NCBI GenBank assembly: GCA_046296195.1
Contig: JBKBLR010000011.1
Location: 1 to 64,000 of the forward strand
Length of the DNA stretch: 64,000 bases
Source: Amphiplicatus sp046296195
GTDB taxonomy: Bacteria; Pseudomonadota; Alphaproteobacteria; Caulobacterales; Parvularculaceae
Direction of reading: 5' to 3'
Below, piece by piece: positions 42,047 through 51,623 of the stretch. How positions within the stretch are numbered: the stretch's first letter is position 1; the number at the start of each line of letters is the position of its first letter. A program made the position numbers and the translations under genes. A model generated the notes under the pieces. That model saw only the letters and a list, made by a program, of their open reading frames with translations. It ran no database searches and was not told where the DNA came from.

Positions 42047-43039
42047 ATGCGCAAGGTTCCGCTCGGAAGATCAGATCTTTCGGTCTCGCCGATCGGCTTC
42101 GGCGCGATGGGGCTCGCCGAGTTCTACGGCGAGCCGCTGTCGAACGTTGAGGCTGAAAAGGTTCTCGACGCCGCGGTTTAGCGCGGGATCAACTTCATCG
42201 ACACGGCTGACATGTATGGCGCCGGCCGCAACGAAGAGCAGATCTCGGGCTTCCTTGCGCGCCGCCGCAAAGATGTAGTGCTCGCGACCAAATTTTCGAT
42301 CATGCGCACGCCCGATGGCGGCTGGAGCGGGCTCTCGAACGAGCCTGCCTATATCAAGCGGGCATGCGATGCGTCGCTGAAACGGCTGAAGACCGATGTC
42401 ATCGACCTCTATTACATGCACCGGCGCGACCCGAACGTGCCGATCGAAGACTCGGTCGGCGCGATGGCCGACCTCGTCAAGGCAGGCAAGGTGCGCGCAA
42501 TCGGATTGTCGGAAGTGAACGCGACGACGCTCAAGCGCGCGAACGCCGTTCATCCTGTCGCCGCCTTGCAAAGCGAATACTCGATCGTCACGCGCGACAT
42601 GGAAAAAGAGATGATTCCGGCTGTTCGGGAGATCGGCGTGGCGTTCGTCGCCTATTCCCCGCTCGGGCGCGGTCTTCTCACCGGCGCTTACCGCAGCGCG
42701 AAGGATTTTACGAAGGGCGATTATCGCCTGACGAGTAGTCCGCGCTTTTCCGAAGGCGCGCTCGCCAAAAACGTCGCGCTTGTCGACGCCATCGCCGGAA
42801 CCGCGGCGAAAAAGCATGCGACGCCTGGCCAGATCGCGCTCGCCTGGGTGATGGCGAAGGGCGAGGACGTCATTCCAATACCGGGCACGAAGAAGATCGA
42901 GCGGCTTGAGGAAAACATCGGCGCCGCGAAGCTCTCTCTGTCGGCGGACGACCTCGCCGCGATCGAGCGGGCCGTACCCCCCGAAGCGGTGGCCGGCGAC
43001 CGCTATGCGGCGGCCTCGGCGACAACGCTCAATCATTGA
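42047..43039 (+). pseudogene. Aldo/keto reductase gene with an in-frame amber stop
   Basis: From ATG 42047 the frame reads an aldo/keto reductase (MRKVPLGRSDLSVSPIGFGAMGLAEFYG, LDAAV), then TAG at 42179-42181. Without a break in frame it continues RGINFIDTADMYGAGRNEEQISGF, and onward to VGAMADLVKAGKVRAIGLSEV and a stop at 43039. Full length would be about 330 residues, the normal size. Catalytic Asp and Tyr are in DTADMYG. One base change (GAG or CAG to TAG) would restore it. Restart at ATG 42212 would lack the first strands and the catalytic Asp. Confidence 0.88.
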
Positions 43040-43898
43040 ATCCCAGCATCCGCCGGACGTCGACGGGGGTCTTTCCGGCCTCGCGCAAGGATCGCAATGT
43101 CGCGGCCTTGTCGCGCTTAGCGAGCCGGCGACCCGATTCGTCCGTGATCAGATGATGATGACGATATGCCGGCGCCGGCTTGTCAAACAGCGCATAGAGG
43201 AGCGCATGAAGATGCGCCGCCGGCGCAAGGTCCACGCCGCGGATCACATGGGTGACGCCGGCGAGCGCGTCATCGTGCACGGAAGCGAGGTGATAGCTCG
43301 CGCCGGAATCCTTCCGCCCCAGCACGATATCGCCGAACATGGCGGGCGTCGCGGCGACGCGGCGCATGTTCGATCCATCAAGGTCTTCTTCGATGAATCG
43401 CAAACCATCGAAGCCGCCGAGCGCCGCCGCCGCGCGCGCCATGGAGAGCCGCCAGGCGAAGGGCGCGCCGCTTGCGATCATTGCGGCCTCTTCCGCCGCT
43501 TCGGACGGCGCGCCGACATAGGCCGGTCCCTCCGGTCCCGACGGCGAAAGATGCGGCGCGCGGGCGATCTCATCAAGGATCTCCGAGCGCGTCTTGAAAC
43601 AGCGATAACACAGACCGCGTGCGATCAGCCGGTCGAGCGCGGCGCGATAATCCGCCATATGATCCGACTGTCGACGGACGGGACTCTCCCATTCAACGCC
43701 GAGCCAGCGAAGATCCTCGTAGATGGCGGTTTCGAATTCCGCCCTGCAGCGCGTTTCGTCGATGTCCTCGATGCGCAGGATGAAGCGCCCGCGGGCGGCC
43801 CTCGCCGCCTTGAAGGCCGACAGGGCCGAGTACGCATGGCCAAGATGCAGATAGCCTGTCGGCGAGGGCGCGAAGCGGGTGATAAAGGAATCGGGCAT
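43029..43898 (-). CDS. gluQ: Glutamyl-Q tRNA(Asp) synthetase
   Basis: 289 residues, a class I synthetase lacking the anticodon-binding domain. APSPTGYLHLGHAYSAL holds the HIGH-like motif (residues 18-21); LILGRKD-type VLGRKDSGASYHLASVHDDALAGVTHVIRGVD and KRDKAATL are the KMSKS-like region. Zinc-like cysteines in the CYRCFKT segment are partly kept. It attaches glutamate to queuosine of tRNA-Asp. Convergent overlap of 11 bp with the aldo/keto reductase gene. Confidence 0.92.
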   Translation of the reverse strand: MPDSFITRFAPSPTGYLHLGHAYSALSAFKAARAARGRFILRIEDIDETRCRAEFETAIYEDLRWLGVEWESPVRRQSDHMADYRAALDRLIARGLCYRCFKTRSEILDEIARAPHLSPSGPEGPAYVGAPSEAAEEAAMIASGAPFAWRLSMARAAAALGGFDGLRFIEEDLDGSNMRRVAATPAMFGDIVLGRKDSGASYHLASVHDDALAGVTHVIRGVDLAPAAHLHALLYALFDKPAPAYRHHHLITDESGRRLAKRDKAATLRSLREAGKTPVDVRRMLGFND

Positions 43899-44023
43899 CG
43901 GTCAGGGTGGCGCGGCTTGAGGGTTTAAGCGAGCTTGGTCGCCGCCGCGTCGCTTCGCAACCAAGTAAATTGCGCTTTTCCCGGCCTGCGAAGCCGCTAT
44001 TTTGCGGTTAAAGAGCGAGGGGA

Positions 44024-45163
44024 ATGGCGATCGACACGCCGGACATCGAACCGATTGATGAAGGGGCGGCAGAAGCAGCGGCGATCGCCGCCGCGGCGGC
44101 TTGCCCGTCGTGCGGAGCGAAAATCGTTGGGGCCTGGTGCGCCGGCTGCGGCCAGAAGAACGACGACATGCGACGCAGCTCGGTGGTCCTCCTCAAGGAC
44201 TTCATGGTCGACACGTTTTCGTTTGATGGCCGCATGTGGCGGACGCTCGGGCTGCTCGCCGCGTCGCCTGGAACGGTGCCCTCGCAATACAGTCACGGAA
44301 AACGGTCGCGCTACACGCCTCCGGTGCGGCTCTTCCTCGTCGTCAGCTTTCTCTTCTTCCTGATCCTCAGCCTCACCCACACCCTGATCATCGCCGTCGA
44401 GGTGCGCGCGCACACCCCGGAAGAATCCGCCAGGGCCAAAGCGGCGCTCGAGGAAGGCTTGCGCGAGGCGGGCCCCAAGGCCGCCGACGCCGTCCGGCGC
44501 GCGAGGATCGAAGCGCGGACGTACTCCGGCCCCGTCGTCATCGACGGCCAGTCGCTAGACTGCGACCTCAACGCCACGACGCGCTATTTCGTCCGGGCCG
44601 ATGACGTCAAGGTGGATCTTGAAGCCTGGTCACGCTGCCGGGACAGCCTGATGAGCGGCATCAGGTCCGAAATCGAAGGGAAAGAGGAGGCGAGCGCCGA
44701 ATTCACGACCGACAAGGCGACGGCGCTGACGACGATCGAACGCATTATCGACGGGGTCGCGCGCGCGATCGAAAATCCGCAGGCTTTCAACGCCAGCCTC
44801 AACGACTGGCTTCCTCGGGTGATGTTCCTGATGACGCCGGCGCTGGCGCTCATCCTCGCCTTGTTTCTGCGCGGACGCGACGCGCTGATTTTCGATCATC
44901 TCGTATTTGCGCTCTACGCCCATGCGGCGGCCTTCGCGATCATCGGCCTCGCCGTCATCGCGGCCCAGCTTCGCTTGCCGCATGTGTTCGCTGCGGCCTC
45001 AATCGCGCTGGCGCTCTATTTCATCGTCGCGATCAAGCGCGGTTACGGCCGCGGCTGGATAAAGTCGGTCTGGACCGGCGTCGCCGCAGGACTGATCTAT
45101 CTTCTCGTCCTGTCAGGGACCGTGATGAGCATCATCTCGAACCAAGTGCTGCAGGGCGCCTGA
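44024..45163 (+). CDS. DUF3667 membrane protein with zinc ribbon
   Basis: 379 residues. N-terminal zinc ribbon CPSCGAKIVGAWCAGCGQK (residues 27-45) is followed by the DUF3667 core: FDGRMWRTLGLL, GTVPSQYSHGKRSRYTPPVRLFLVVSFLFFLI. Helices near residues 105-125, 265-285, 295-320 and 330-375 suggest an inner-membrane protein. The region between the first and second helix is a large periplasmic loop with DCDLNATTRYF. Function unknown. Single gene between gluQ and a TetR gene. Confidence 0.88.
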   Translation: MAIDTPDIEPIDEGAAEAAAIAAAAACPSCGAKIVGAWCAGCGQKNDDMRRSSVVLLKDFMVDTFSFDGRMWRTLGLLAASPGTVPSQYSHGKRSRYTPPVRLFLVVSFLFFLILSLTHTLIIAVEVRAHTPEESARAKAALEEGLREAGPKAADAVRRARIEARTYSGPVVIDGQSLDCDLNATTRYFVRADDVKVDLEAWSRCRDSLMSGIRSEIEGKEEASAEFTTDKATALTTIERIIDGVARAIENPQAFNASLNDWLPRVMFLMTPALALILALFLRGRDALIFDHLVFALYAHAAAFAIIGLAVIAAQLRLPHVFAAASIALALYFIVAIKRGYGRGWIKSVWTGVAAGLIYLLVLSGTVMSIISNQVLQGA

Positions 45164-45180
45164 CCCTTCCCAGAAGCGCT

Positions 45181-45702
45181 TCATCGCTTCGCAAGCTCAG
45201 TATAGGCCGCGCGGAGCGCCGCCGCGGCTGCGACCATAATGGTTGCAAGCTGAGTCGCTGAATGTCGCGTCTCTCCCTGGAGCCAGAGCCGGATTTGCGC
45301 GAGCTGCTGATTGGCGAGATCGAGCGCCAGGTCGGCGCCCTGAAGGTCGAGCCGCGGCTCGATCATCGCTGCGAGGCGCCGTCGTATGCGCCCGGTGAGC
45401 GGTCCTGACAGGAGGTCCGCGGCGCTGCGCCGGTTTTCACGAAAATGGTTGAGCAGCATCGAGAGCCGCGCTTCGTCGGCGCCGCCTGTCGATGCGTCAG
45501 CGAGTAGTGACAGCGGTCCTTCGAGCGCCTCGATCAGCGCCGAATCACGTCCGTCGAAATGCTCGTAGAAGGTCGAACGGGCGACGCCGGTCTCCCGGAG
45601 CACGTCGGCGACCGGCGGTTGCGGCGAACGGCGTGTCAGCACGAGCCGTGACAGCGCTTCGAGGATGGCCGCCCTTGCCGGGCCCTTGCATTCATGGGTC
45701 AC
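45181..45702 (-). CDS. TetR-family regulator
   Basis: 173 residues from GTG 45702, which has GGAGG 11 bases upstream; a longer frame from 45780 would cross its neighbour's ribosome site. Helix-turn-helix near residues 20-50 (ILEALSRLVLTRRSPQPPVADVLRETGVARSTFYEHF). The C-terminal half is all-helical. Divergent from the membrane protein at 45799, which is its probable target. Its GTG and the target ATG are about 97 bp apart. Confidence 0.82.
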   Translation of the reverse strand: MTHECKGPARAAILEALSRLVLTRRSPQPPVADVLRETGVARSTFYEHFDGRDSALIEALEGPLSLLADASTGGADEARLSMLLNHFRENRRSAADLLSGPLTGRIRRRLAAMIEPRLDLQGADLALDLANQQLAQIRLWLQGETRHSATQLATIMVAAAAALRAAYTELAKR

Positions 45703-45798
45703 GAGACGACGCGCCTCCGGACTCTTGCGCCGAAAAGTCCGTACACTGCGGCGATCTGGTCGGCTAGGGTTTACGCGCATTGGAAGGAGGAGACGGGG

Positions 45799-46419
45799 AT
45801 GGACGGCGCAAGGGAACGACAGGGACGCAACAACGATCCGGTCGCGGGCACGGCGCTCGCGGTGTCGGCAGCCCTATCCGTGCTGGTGATGGCCCATCAC
45901 CCGACGGGAACGGCGCATGCAGCGGGGCTCGGGCGCTTGGTGCACGGCGCAATGATGGCGCTCATCGTCATCATGTTCGCCGGGTTCTGCTGCTTCGCCG
46001 TCCGGCGCGGGCTCGACCGCTTCGCCGTCATTCTGGCGCTCGTGATCTTTGCGGCGGCGATGCTGGCGAACCTTCTCGCCGGGACGATCAACGGCTTCGT
46101 CATTCCGGCGCTCCTGGAACGCAACGCCTACGAAGAGAACGCCCTGCTGCTCTGGACCCTCAACCAGACTTTCGCCAAGGCGGCGGTGTTCGCGATCTCG
46201 GCGGCCTTCGCGCTCTGGGGCGCGGATCTTGCCATGCGCGGCGCGGGCGAGGCGCGGCTCCTCGGCGCGGCGGGTCTCATCGCCTGCGCAGCGCCAGCGG
46301 CGCGCCTTGCGGGGGGCTTTCTCGACATGAAGGTCGCCGGCGCCTTCATCATCTATGCCGGGCAGGCCGCCTTCGCCGCGGCCGCCGGGATCTGGCTTGC
46401 GGCTGGCGGCAGAACCTAG
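45799..46419 (+). CDS. Multi-pass membrane protein, probable target of the adjacent TetR regulator
   Basis: 206 residues from ATG 45799, with GGAGGAG before it. Six or so hydrophobic segments (residues 15-32, 42-60, 70-90, 110-140, 150-165, 175-200). Resembles small unnamed membrane proteins paired with TetR genes. No function is assigned. Overlaps the convergent tldD stop by 4 bp. Confidence 0.75.
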   Translation: MDGARERQGRNNDPVAGTALAVSAALSVLVMAHHPTGTAHAAGLGRLVHGAMMALIVIMFAGFCCFAVRRGLDRFAVILALVIFAAAMLANLLAGTINGFVIPALLERNAYEENALLLWTLNQTFAKAAVFAISAAFALWGADLAMRGAGEARLLGAAGLIACAAPAARLAGGFLDMKVAGAFIIYAGQAAFAAAAGIWLAAGGRT

Positions 46420-47834
46420 CCCCCCGACCCGCCGACGGTCAGGCGGTCGATCTTGATTGTGGGCTGGCCGACGCCGACTGGCACGCCCTGTCCGGCCTTG
46501 CCGCAGACGCCGATCCCGGGATCGAGCCTGAAGTCGTTGCCGATCATCGACACGCGCGTGAGCACCGTCGGGCCGTCGCCGATCAGTGCGGCGTTTTTCA
46601 GAGGCGCGCCGACCTTTCCGTTCCTGATGCGATAGGCCTCGGTGCAGTTGAAGACGAATTTGCCCGAGGTGATGTCGACCTGGCCGCCGGAAAAGTTCAC
46701 CGCGTAAACGCCGTCCTTGACGCTTGCGATGATCTCCCCGGGGTCCTTGTCGCCGGCAAGCATCATCGTGTTCGTCATGCGCGGCATCGGCATGGCGGCG
46801 TAATTCTCGCGACGGCCGTTGCCGGTGACGGACACGCCCATCAGTCGCGCGTTGAGGCGGTCCTGCATGTAGCCCTTGAGAATTCCATCCTCGATGAGAA
46901 CGGTGCGTGAGGTCGGCGTTCCCTCATCGTCGACGGTGAGCGATCCGCGCCGCCCTGAGAGCGTGCCGTCATCGACGACGGTGACGCCCTTCGCCGCGAC
47001 GCGCTCGCCGAGTCGGCCGGCGAACGCGGAGGTCCCCTTGCGATTAAAGTCGCCTTCAAGGCCGTGGCCGACCGCCTCGTGGAGAAGGATGCCGGTCCAT
47101 CCCGAGCCGAGCACGACTTCCATGTCGCCCGCCGGCGCGGGCTCGGCGTCGAGATTGACGAGCGCCTGGCGAAGCGCCTCATCGACATAGGCCCGCCATG
47201 CTTCGGGCGCGATGAAGCGGGCGTAACCTTCCCGCCCGCCCGCGCCATAACTTCCCGATTCCTGGCGATCGCCGATGCCCGCCGTCACCGACACGTTGAG
47301 GCGGACGAGCGGGCGGATATCGCGCACCACCTCGCCGCCCGCGCGCATGATCTCGATCACCGACCATTCGCCCGAAAGCGACGCCGACACCTGGCGTACA
47401 CGGCTATCCTTCATCCGCGCGTAGTCATTGATGTCTGCGAGAAGCTTCGTCTTCGCTTCGAAAGAGAGGGCGTCGAGCGGATTGTCGTCGGGATAAAGCT
47501 TGACATTGGTGCGCGCCGGGCCCTGGCTCAGCGTCCCGTCGCGCCCCGACTTCACGGCTTCGACCGCCGCGGCCGAGCGCTTCAGCGCTTCCTCTGAAAG
47601 GTCGGAGGCGTGGGCATAGCCAGTCGATTCGCCGACGACCGCGCGCAGGCCGAAGCCCTGCTCGACATTATAGCTCGCGGTCTTGAGGCGGTTGTCGTCG
47701 AAGACGAACGCCTCGGACTGGGCGTATTCGAGATAGAGCTCGCCATCATCGGCGCCCTTCAGCGCCTCATTGACGATTGATTCCGTCCGCGACCGATCAA
47801 GGCCCGCCTGGTGAAAAAAGAGCGACTGGGTCAT
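46416..47834 (-). CDS. tldD: Metalloprotease TldD
   Basis: 472 residues from ATG 47834. HEAVGHGLEGD (around residue 250) is the HExxxH-type zinc motif of TldD. GSGWTGILLHEAVGHG, YMQDRLNARLMG and GYAAMPMPRMTNTMM-like NYAAMPMPRMTNTMML complete the family pattern. TldD works with TldE (PmbA) on modified peptides and CcdA; its partner is not in the window. It lies divergent from ctaC, a pairing common in alphaproteobacteria. Confidence 0.95.
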   Translation of the reverse strand: MTQSLFFHQAGLDRSRTESIVNEALKGADDGELYLEYAQSEAFVFDDNRLKTASYNVEQGFGLRAVVGESTGYAHASDLSEEALKRSAAAVEAVKSGRDGTLSQGPARTNVKLYPDDNPLDALSFEAKTKLLADINDYARMKDSRVRQVSASLSGEWSVIEIMRAGGEVVRDIRPLVRLNVSVTAGIGDRQESGSYGAGGREGYARFIAPEAWRAYVDEALRQALVNLDAEPAPAGDMEVVLGSGWTGILLHEAVGHGLEGDFNRKGTSAFAGRLGERVAAKGVTVVDDGTLSGRRGSLTVDDEGTPTSRTVLIEDGILKGYMQDRLNARLMGVSVTGNGRRENYAAMPMPRMTNTMMLAGDKDPGEIIASVKDGVYAVNFSGGQVDITSGKFVFNCTEAYRIRNGKVGAPLKNAALIGDGPTVLTRVSMIGNDFRLDPGIGVCGKAGQGVPVGVGQPTIKIDRLTVGGSGG

Positions 47835-48020
47835 GCCCGAGAGGTAGGCCGCCCGCCCGCGCCGGGCAATGGCGCACCGCCCCGGCCGTGCGACCATTTT
47901 TCCTGCCCGATTGACCATGACGCGGGGCGGCGGAAGGGCCTATAAGCCCGCTGGTTCGGGGCTCCCCCTCGCGGGCGGAGCGTTCACAGGCGCGCCGGCC
48001 GCGCCAATCTTGAGGGCTTC

Positions 48021-49163
48021 ATGAAGAGACTTCTCGGCGGCATCGCAAGCGGGCTGGCGGCTCTTGGCGCCGCGTTCGCGCAGGAAAACAGCTGGAACGG
48101 GCCGAACAACGGCGACCTCGGTCTGGTGCCGGCGGCGTCGAAACTCGCCGAGGAAGTGCACTTCTTCCACAACGGCGTCCTGATGCCGATCATCACCGCC
48201 ATCAGCCTCCTCGTCCTCGCCCTGCTGCTTTTTGTGGTCTTTCGCTTTAACGCGAGGTCGAACCCGAACCCGCGGAAGTTCAGCCACAACACGCTGGTCG
48301 AAGTGATCTGGACCGGCGTTCCGATCATCATCCTTCTCGTCATCGCCTTCTTCTCCTTCGACCTTCTCTACAAGGAAGACGTGATTCCGGACGGCAAGCA
48401 GATCGTCGCCCGCGGGGATGGCGCAAAGACGGACTTCACCTTCGCCAATGACTTCCCCGCCTCGCGAATGGCGGCGGCGCCGAAGCATGTGCAGGTGTTC
48501 AAGGGAAGCGCGGCGGGCGCGGAAGGCCTCGTGCATGGCCGCGACTACACGCTTGAAGGACTCGGCACGGCGACGGTCGCGGTGAAGTTCAAGTCCGCGC
48601 CCGCAGCCGGTGAAACAGTCGTGATCCGTGTCGGCCGCAGCCTCGTCGGCGCCGGGGGCGCCAAGGAAATCGCGCTCGCCCCGACGATGACGCTGAAGGC
48701 CGTCGGCTATCAATGGGGATGGTCTTACGCCTACCCTGATTTCGGCGATTTTGAGTTCGCGTCGAACATGCTGCAGGAGGACAAGACGACGCCGGAGCTT
48801 TTTCGCTTCGACGTCGACAACCGCATCGTGGTGCCGGTCGGGGAGACGATCCGGATTGTGACGACGGCGCGTGACGTCATTCACGCCTTCGCGCTGCCGA
48901 ACTTCGCCATCAAGATCGACGCCGTGCCGGGCCGCATCAATGAAACCTGGTTCAAGGCGGATCGCGAAGGGGTCTATTTCGGCCAGTGTTCGGAGATCTG
49001 CGGCGTCCGCCATTCTGCGATGCCGATCGCGGTCGAGGTGGTGTCGCGCCCGAAATTCGAGGCCTGGGTCGACAGCCAGCGCGCGCAGGCCGGCCTTGAG
49101 CCGATGTTCGCGATCCAGCCGGATAAATTCGCCGCCATTCGCGACGACATCGCTGCGCAGTAA
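48021..49163 (+). CDS. ctaC: Cytochrome c oxidase subunit II with an extra beta-rich insert
   Basis: 380 residues, about 90 more than usual. Signal peptide ends at AFAQ (20), membrane helices are at 55-78 and 98-118. The CuA site is intact: H288, and Cys323, Glu325, Cys327, His331, Met334 in GQCSEICGVRHSAMP. Between the second helix and the IGYQW-type strand (AVGYQWGWSYAYPD, 227-240) lies an insert of about 95 residues (124-220), with KHVQVFKGS and LVHGRDYTLEGLGTATVAVKF then APAAGETVVIRV. It resembles a beta-domain seen in phage tail and spike proteins. First gene of the oxidase operon. Confidence 0.92.
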   Translation: MKRLLGGIASGLAALGAAFAQENSWNGPNNGDLGLVPAASKLAEEVHFFHNGVLMPIITAISLLVLALLLFVVFRFNARSNPNPRKFSHNTLVEVIWTGVPIIILLVIAFFSFDLLYKEDVIPDGKQIVARGDGAKTDFTFANDFPASRMAAAPKHVQVFKGSAAGAEGLVHGRDYTLEGLGTATVAVKFKSAPAAGETVVIRVGRSLVGAGGAKEIALAPTMTLKAVGYQWGWSYAYPDFGDFEFASNMLQEDKTTPELFRFDVDNRIVVPVGETIRIVTTARDVIHAFALPNFAIKIDAVPGRINETWFKADREGVYFGQCSEICGVRHSAMPIAVEVVSRPKFEAWVDSQRAQAGLEPMFAIQPDKFAAIRDDIAAQ

Positions 49164-49187
49164 CAAGGATTACGAGGAACCAAAGCC

Positions 49188-50870
49188 ATGGCTCACGCTC
49201 ACGCCCATGACGATCACGCGCACGGCGACGCTCACGCGCATGACCACAAGCCGCCCTTCCTCGTGCGGTGGCTGTTCTCGACCAACCACAAGGACATCGG
49301 CACGCTGTACCTGATCTTCGCGATTCTCGCCGGGATCATCGGCGGGGCGATGTCGGGCCTGATGCGCTGGGAGCTTGCCGAGCCTGGCATCCAGGTTCTC
49401 AACGCTTTCGTGCCGAGCGGGACTGAGGCCGAGGCCGAACACTTCTACAACGTGCTCATCACCTATCACGGCCTCATCATGATCTTCTTCATGGTGATGC
49501 CCGCGCTCATCGGCGGGTTCGGCAACTGGTTCGTTCCGATCATGATCGGCGCACCGGACATGGCCTTCCCGCGCATGAACAACATTTCGTTCTGGCTCTA
49601 TGGCGCCTCGGGCATCCTGCTGACTCTGTCGATTTTCGCGCCGGCCTATCAGAACTATACGGGCTTCGCCGGCGGCTGGGTGCTTTATCCGCCGCTGTCG
49701 TCGAACACCGGGCATCCGGGGCCGGCGATGGATCTCCTGATTCTGTCGCTGCACCTCGCCGGCGCCTCGTCGATCCTCGGCGCGATCAACTTCATCACGA
49801 CGATCTTCAATATGCGCGCGCCTGGCATGACGCTGCACAAGATGCCGCTGTTCGCCTGGGCGGTGCTGGTGACGGCGTTCCTGCTCGTCCTGTCGCTGCC
49901 GGTGCTCGCCGGCGCGATCACGATGCTGCTCACAGACCGCAATTTCAACACGGCGTTTTTCGATCCGTCGGCGGGCGGCGACCCGCTCCTCTTCCAGCAT
50001 CTCTTCTGGTTCTTCGGGCACCCTGAAGTCTATATTCTCATCCTGCCGGCCTTCGGCATCATCAGCCACATCGTCTCGACGTTTTCGAAGAAGCCGATCT
50101 TCGGCTATCTCGGCATGGCCTATGCGATGGTCGCGATCGGCTTTGTCGGCTTCATTGTGTGGGCCCACCACATGTACACCGTGGGCCTCTCCGTCGACAT
50201 GAAAGCCTATTTCGTCGCCGCGACGATGGTCATCGCGGTGCCGACCGGCATCAAGATCTTCTCATGGATCGCGACGATGTGGGGCGGCTCGATCGAGTTC
50301 AGGACGCCAATGCTGTGGGCAGTCGGCTTTATTTTCCTGTTCACGGTCGGCGGCGTCACCGGCGTCGTGCTCGCCAACGCCGGCATCGACCATTATCTCC
50401 ACGACACCTATTACGTCGTCGCGCACTTTCACTATGTGCTGTCGCTCGGCGCGGTCTTCGGCATCTTCGCGGCCTGGTACTACTGGTTCGGGAAAATGAC
50501 CGGCAAGATGTACCGCGAATGGCTCGGCAAGCTGCACTTCTGGATCATGTTCGCGGGCGTCAATCTCATCTTCTTCCCGCAGCACTTCCTCGGCCTGCAG
50601 GGCATGCCGCGCCGCTATATCGACTATCCGCTCGCCTTCGCCGAGTGGAACTACTGGTCGTCGGTCGGCTACGCCGTGACGCTCGTCGGCATGGGCGTCT
50701 TCCTCATCACGATGATCGACGCCTTCTTCTTCTACCGGAAGAAGGCGCCGGCCAATCCGTGGGGCGAAGGCGCGACGACGCTCGAATGGACGCTGCCGTC
50801 GCCGCCGCCGTTCCACCAGTTCAACGAGCTCCCGCGCTTCGACAAGGGCGATGCGCACGCGTTCCATTGA
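49188..50870 (+). CDS. ctaD: Cytochrome c oxidase subunit I
   Basis: 560 residues, aa3-type. Twelve membrane helices. Haem and CuB ligands are in TYHGLIM-like YHGLIMIFFMVMPALIGGFGNW, FFGHPEVYILILPAFGII (with the His-Tyr crosslink), AHHMYTVG and DTYYVVAHFHYVLS. The first 22 residues are extremely His-rich (MAHAHAHDDHAHGDAHAHDH), not seen in most subunit I proteins and possibly metal-binding. 24 bp after ctaC; a terminator follows. Confidence 0.97.
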   Translation: MAHAHAHDDHAHGDAHAHDHKPPFLVRWLFSTNHKDIGTLYLIFAILAGIIGGAMSGLMRWELAEPGIQVLNAFVPSGTEAEAEHFYNVLITYHGLIMIFFMVMPALIGGFGNWFVPIMIGAPDMAFPRMNNISFWLYGASGILLTLSIFAPAYQNYTGFAGGWVLYPPLSSNTGHPGPAMDLLILSLHLAGASSILGAINFITTIFNMRAPGMTLHKMPLFAWAVLVTAFLLVLSLPVLAGAITMLLTDRNFNTAFFDPSAGGDPLLFQHLFWFFGHPEVYILILPAFGIISHIVSTFSKKPIFGYLGMAYAMVAIGFVGFIVWAHHMYTVGLSVDMKAYFVAATMVIAVPTGIKIFSWIATMWGGSIEFRTPMLWAVGFIFLFTVGGVTGVVLANAGIDHYLHDTYYVVAHFHYVLSLGAVFGIFAAWYYWFGKMTGKMYREWLGKLHFWIMFAGVNLIFFPQHFLGLQGMPRRYIDYPLAFAEWNYWSSVGYAVTLVGMGVFLITMIDAFFFYRKKAPANPWGEGATTLEWTLPSPPPFHQFNELPRFDKGDAHAFH

Positions 50871-50899
50871 GCCTTGGCGGCGTTGACACGGTTGTCCAA

Positions 50900-50928
50900 A
50901 GGCCTGGGCGCGAGGCCCGGGCCTTTTT
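50900..50928 (+). terminator. Terminator after ctaCD
   Basis: Ten-base stem AGGCCTGGGC (50900-50909) with GCCCGGGCCT (50915-50924), loop GCGAG, then TTTTT. It would end the ctaCD transcript, so the assembly genes from 51145 need another promoter or read-through. Confidence 0.9.
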
Positions 50929-51144
50929 GCAAGGGCGACTTTCGCACGGGTGAACGCGATAGCGCGGGCGCCGGTCGTGGTCTCGTTCTATCGCCCGCCT
51001 GCTCGAAAATTCGCAGCGGTTCGGCGGCCGCAAGGGCTTGCCGCCTGCCAATCGAGCCGTCTGGTCCGGCCGCCGAAATCCCGTTAACCTTGAAGCATCA
51101 GGGCCGGGCGGGGCGCCCGGACAAGGCGAGCCTTGGAGGGGCGA

Positions 51145-51531
51145 ATGTTCGAGACAATCCTCAATGACGTCATCGGCGTCTTCCGAACCATCTTCACCAG
51201 CGGCGATATGATCGGCCTCGGCATCGCGCTCGGCTCAATCGCCATCGCGGCGTTCATGATGCAGCGGGGAACCCAGATCGGGTCGATGACGCTGCTGGCG
51301 CTCGTCATCTTCGCCGTCGGCGGATTCATCCGCGGGGTCATGCGCGGACCAGTCGCCTCGGACGGCGGCTCGGTGGCCGCCCAAACCGGCAGCCGCGCGG
51401 CCGGCCAGCTCAACCAGAGCTGGGCCCAGTTCTACGGGATGGAGGCGGGCACGCTGCTCGCCTGGTTCATCGCCTTCATGGTCCTGATTTTCCTCGTCTT
51501 CGGCGTGAAGGCGGCGCTGAACCGCGGCTGA
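51145..51531 (+). CDS. Membrane protein of unknown function within the oxidase region
   Basis: 128 residues from ATG 51145, with GGAGGG before it. Three hydrophobic segments (residues 22-40, 50-65, 104-122) flanking a polar stretch. No family is recognised. It stands between ctaD and ctaB in a cluster that usually has no gene here; a role in oxidase assembly or a separate role is unknown. Confidence 0.7.
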   Translation: MFETILNDVIGVFRTIFTSGDMIGLGIALGSIAIAAFMMQRGTQIGSMTLLALVIFAVGGFIRGVMRGPVASDGGSVAAQTGSRAAGQLNQSWAQFYGMEAGTLLAWFIAFMVLIFLVFGVKAALNRG

Positions 51532-51623
51532 CCCGGCCAACAGGATCCGGCGGGCCGCAGGCCGTAGCGCCTGCGGCCCCATTGCATTTGAACGCTCTGG
51601 CCGCTTGGGGCATAAGCCGCGCC

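Noticed and set aside
47911..47945. TTGACC and CTATAA as the promoter of the oxidase operon
   Set aside because: The spacer would be 23 bp, far from the 16-17 seen at other promoters here.
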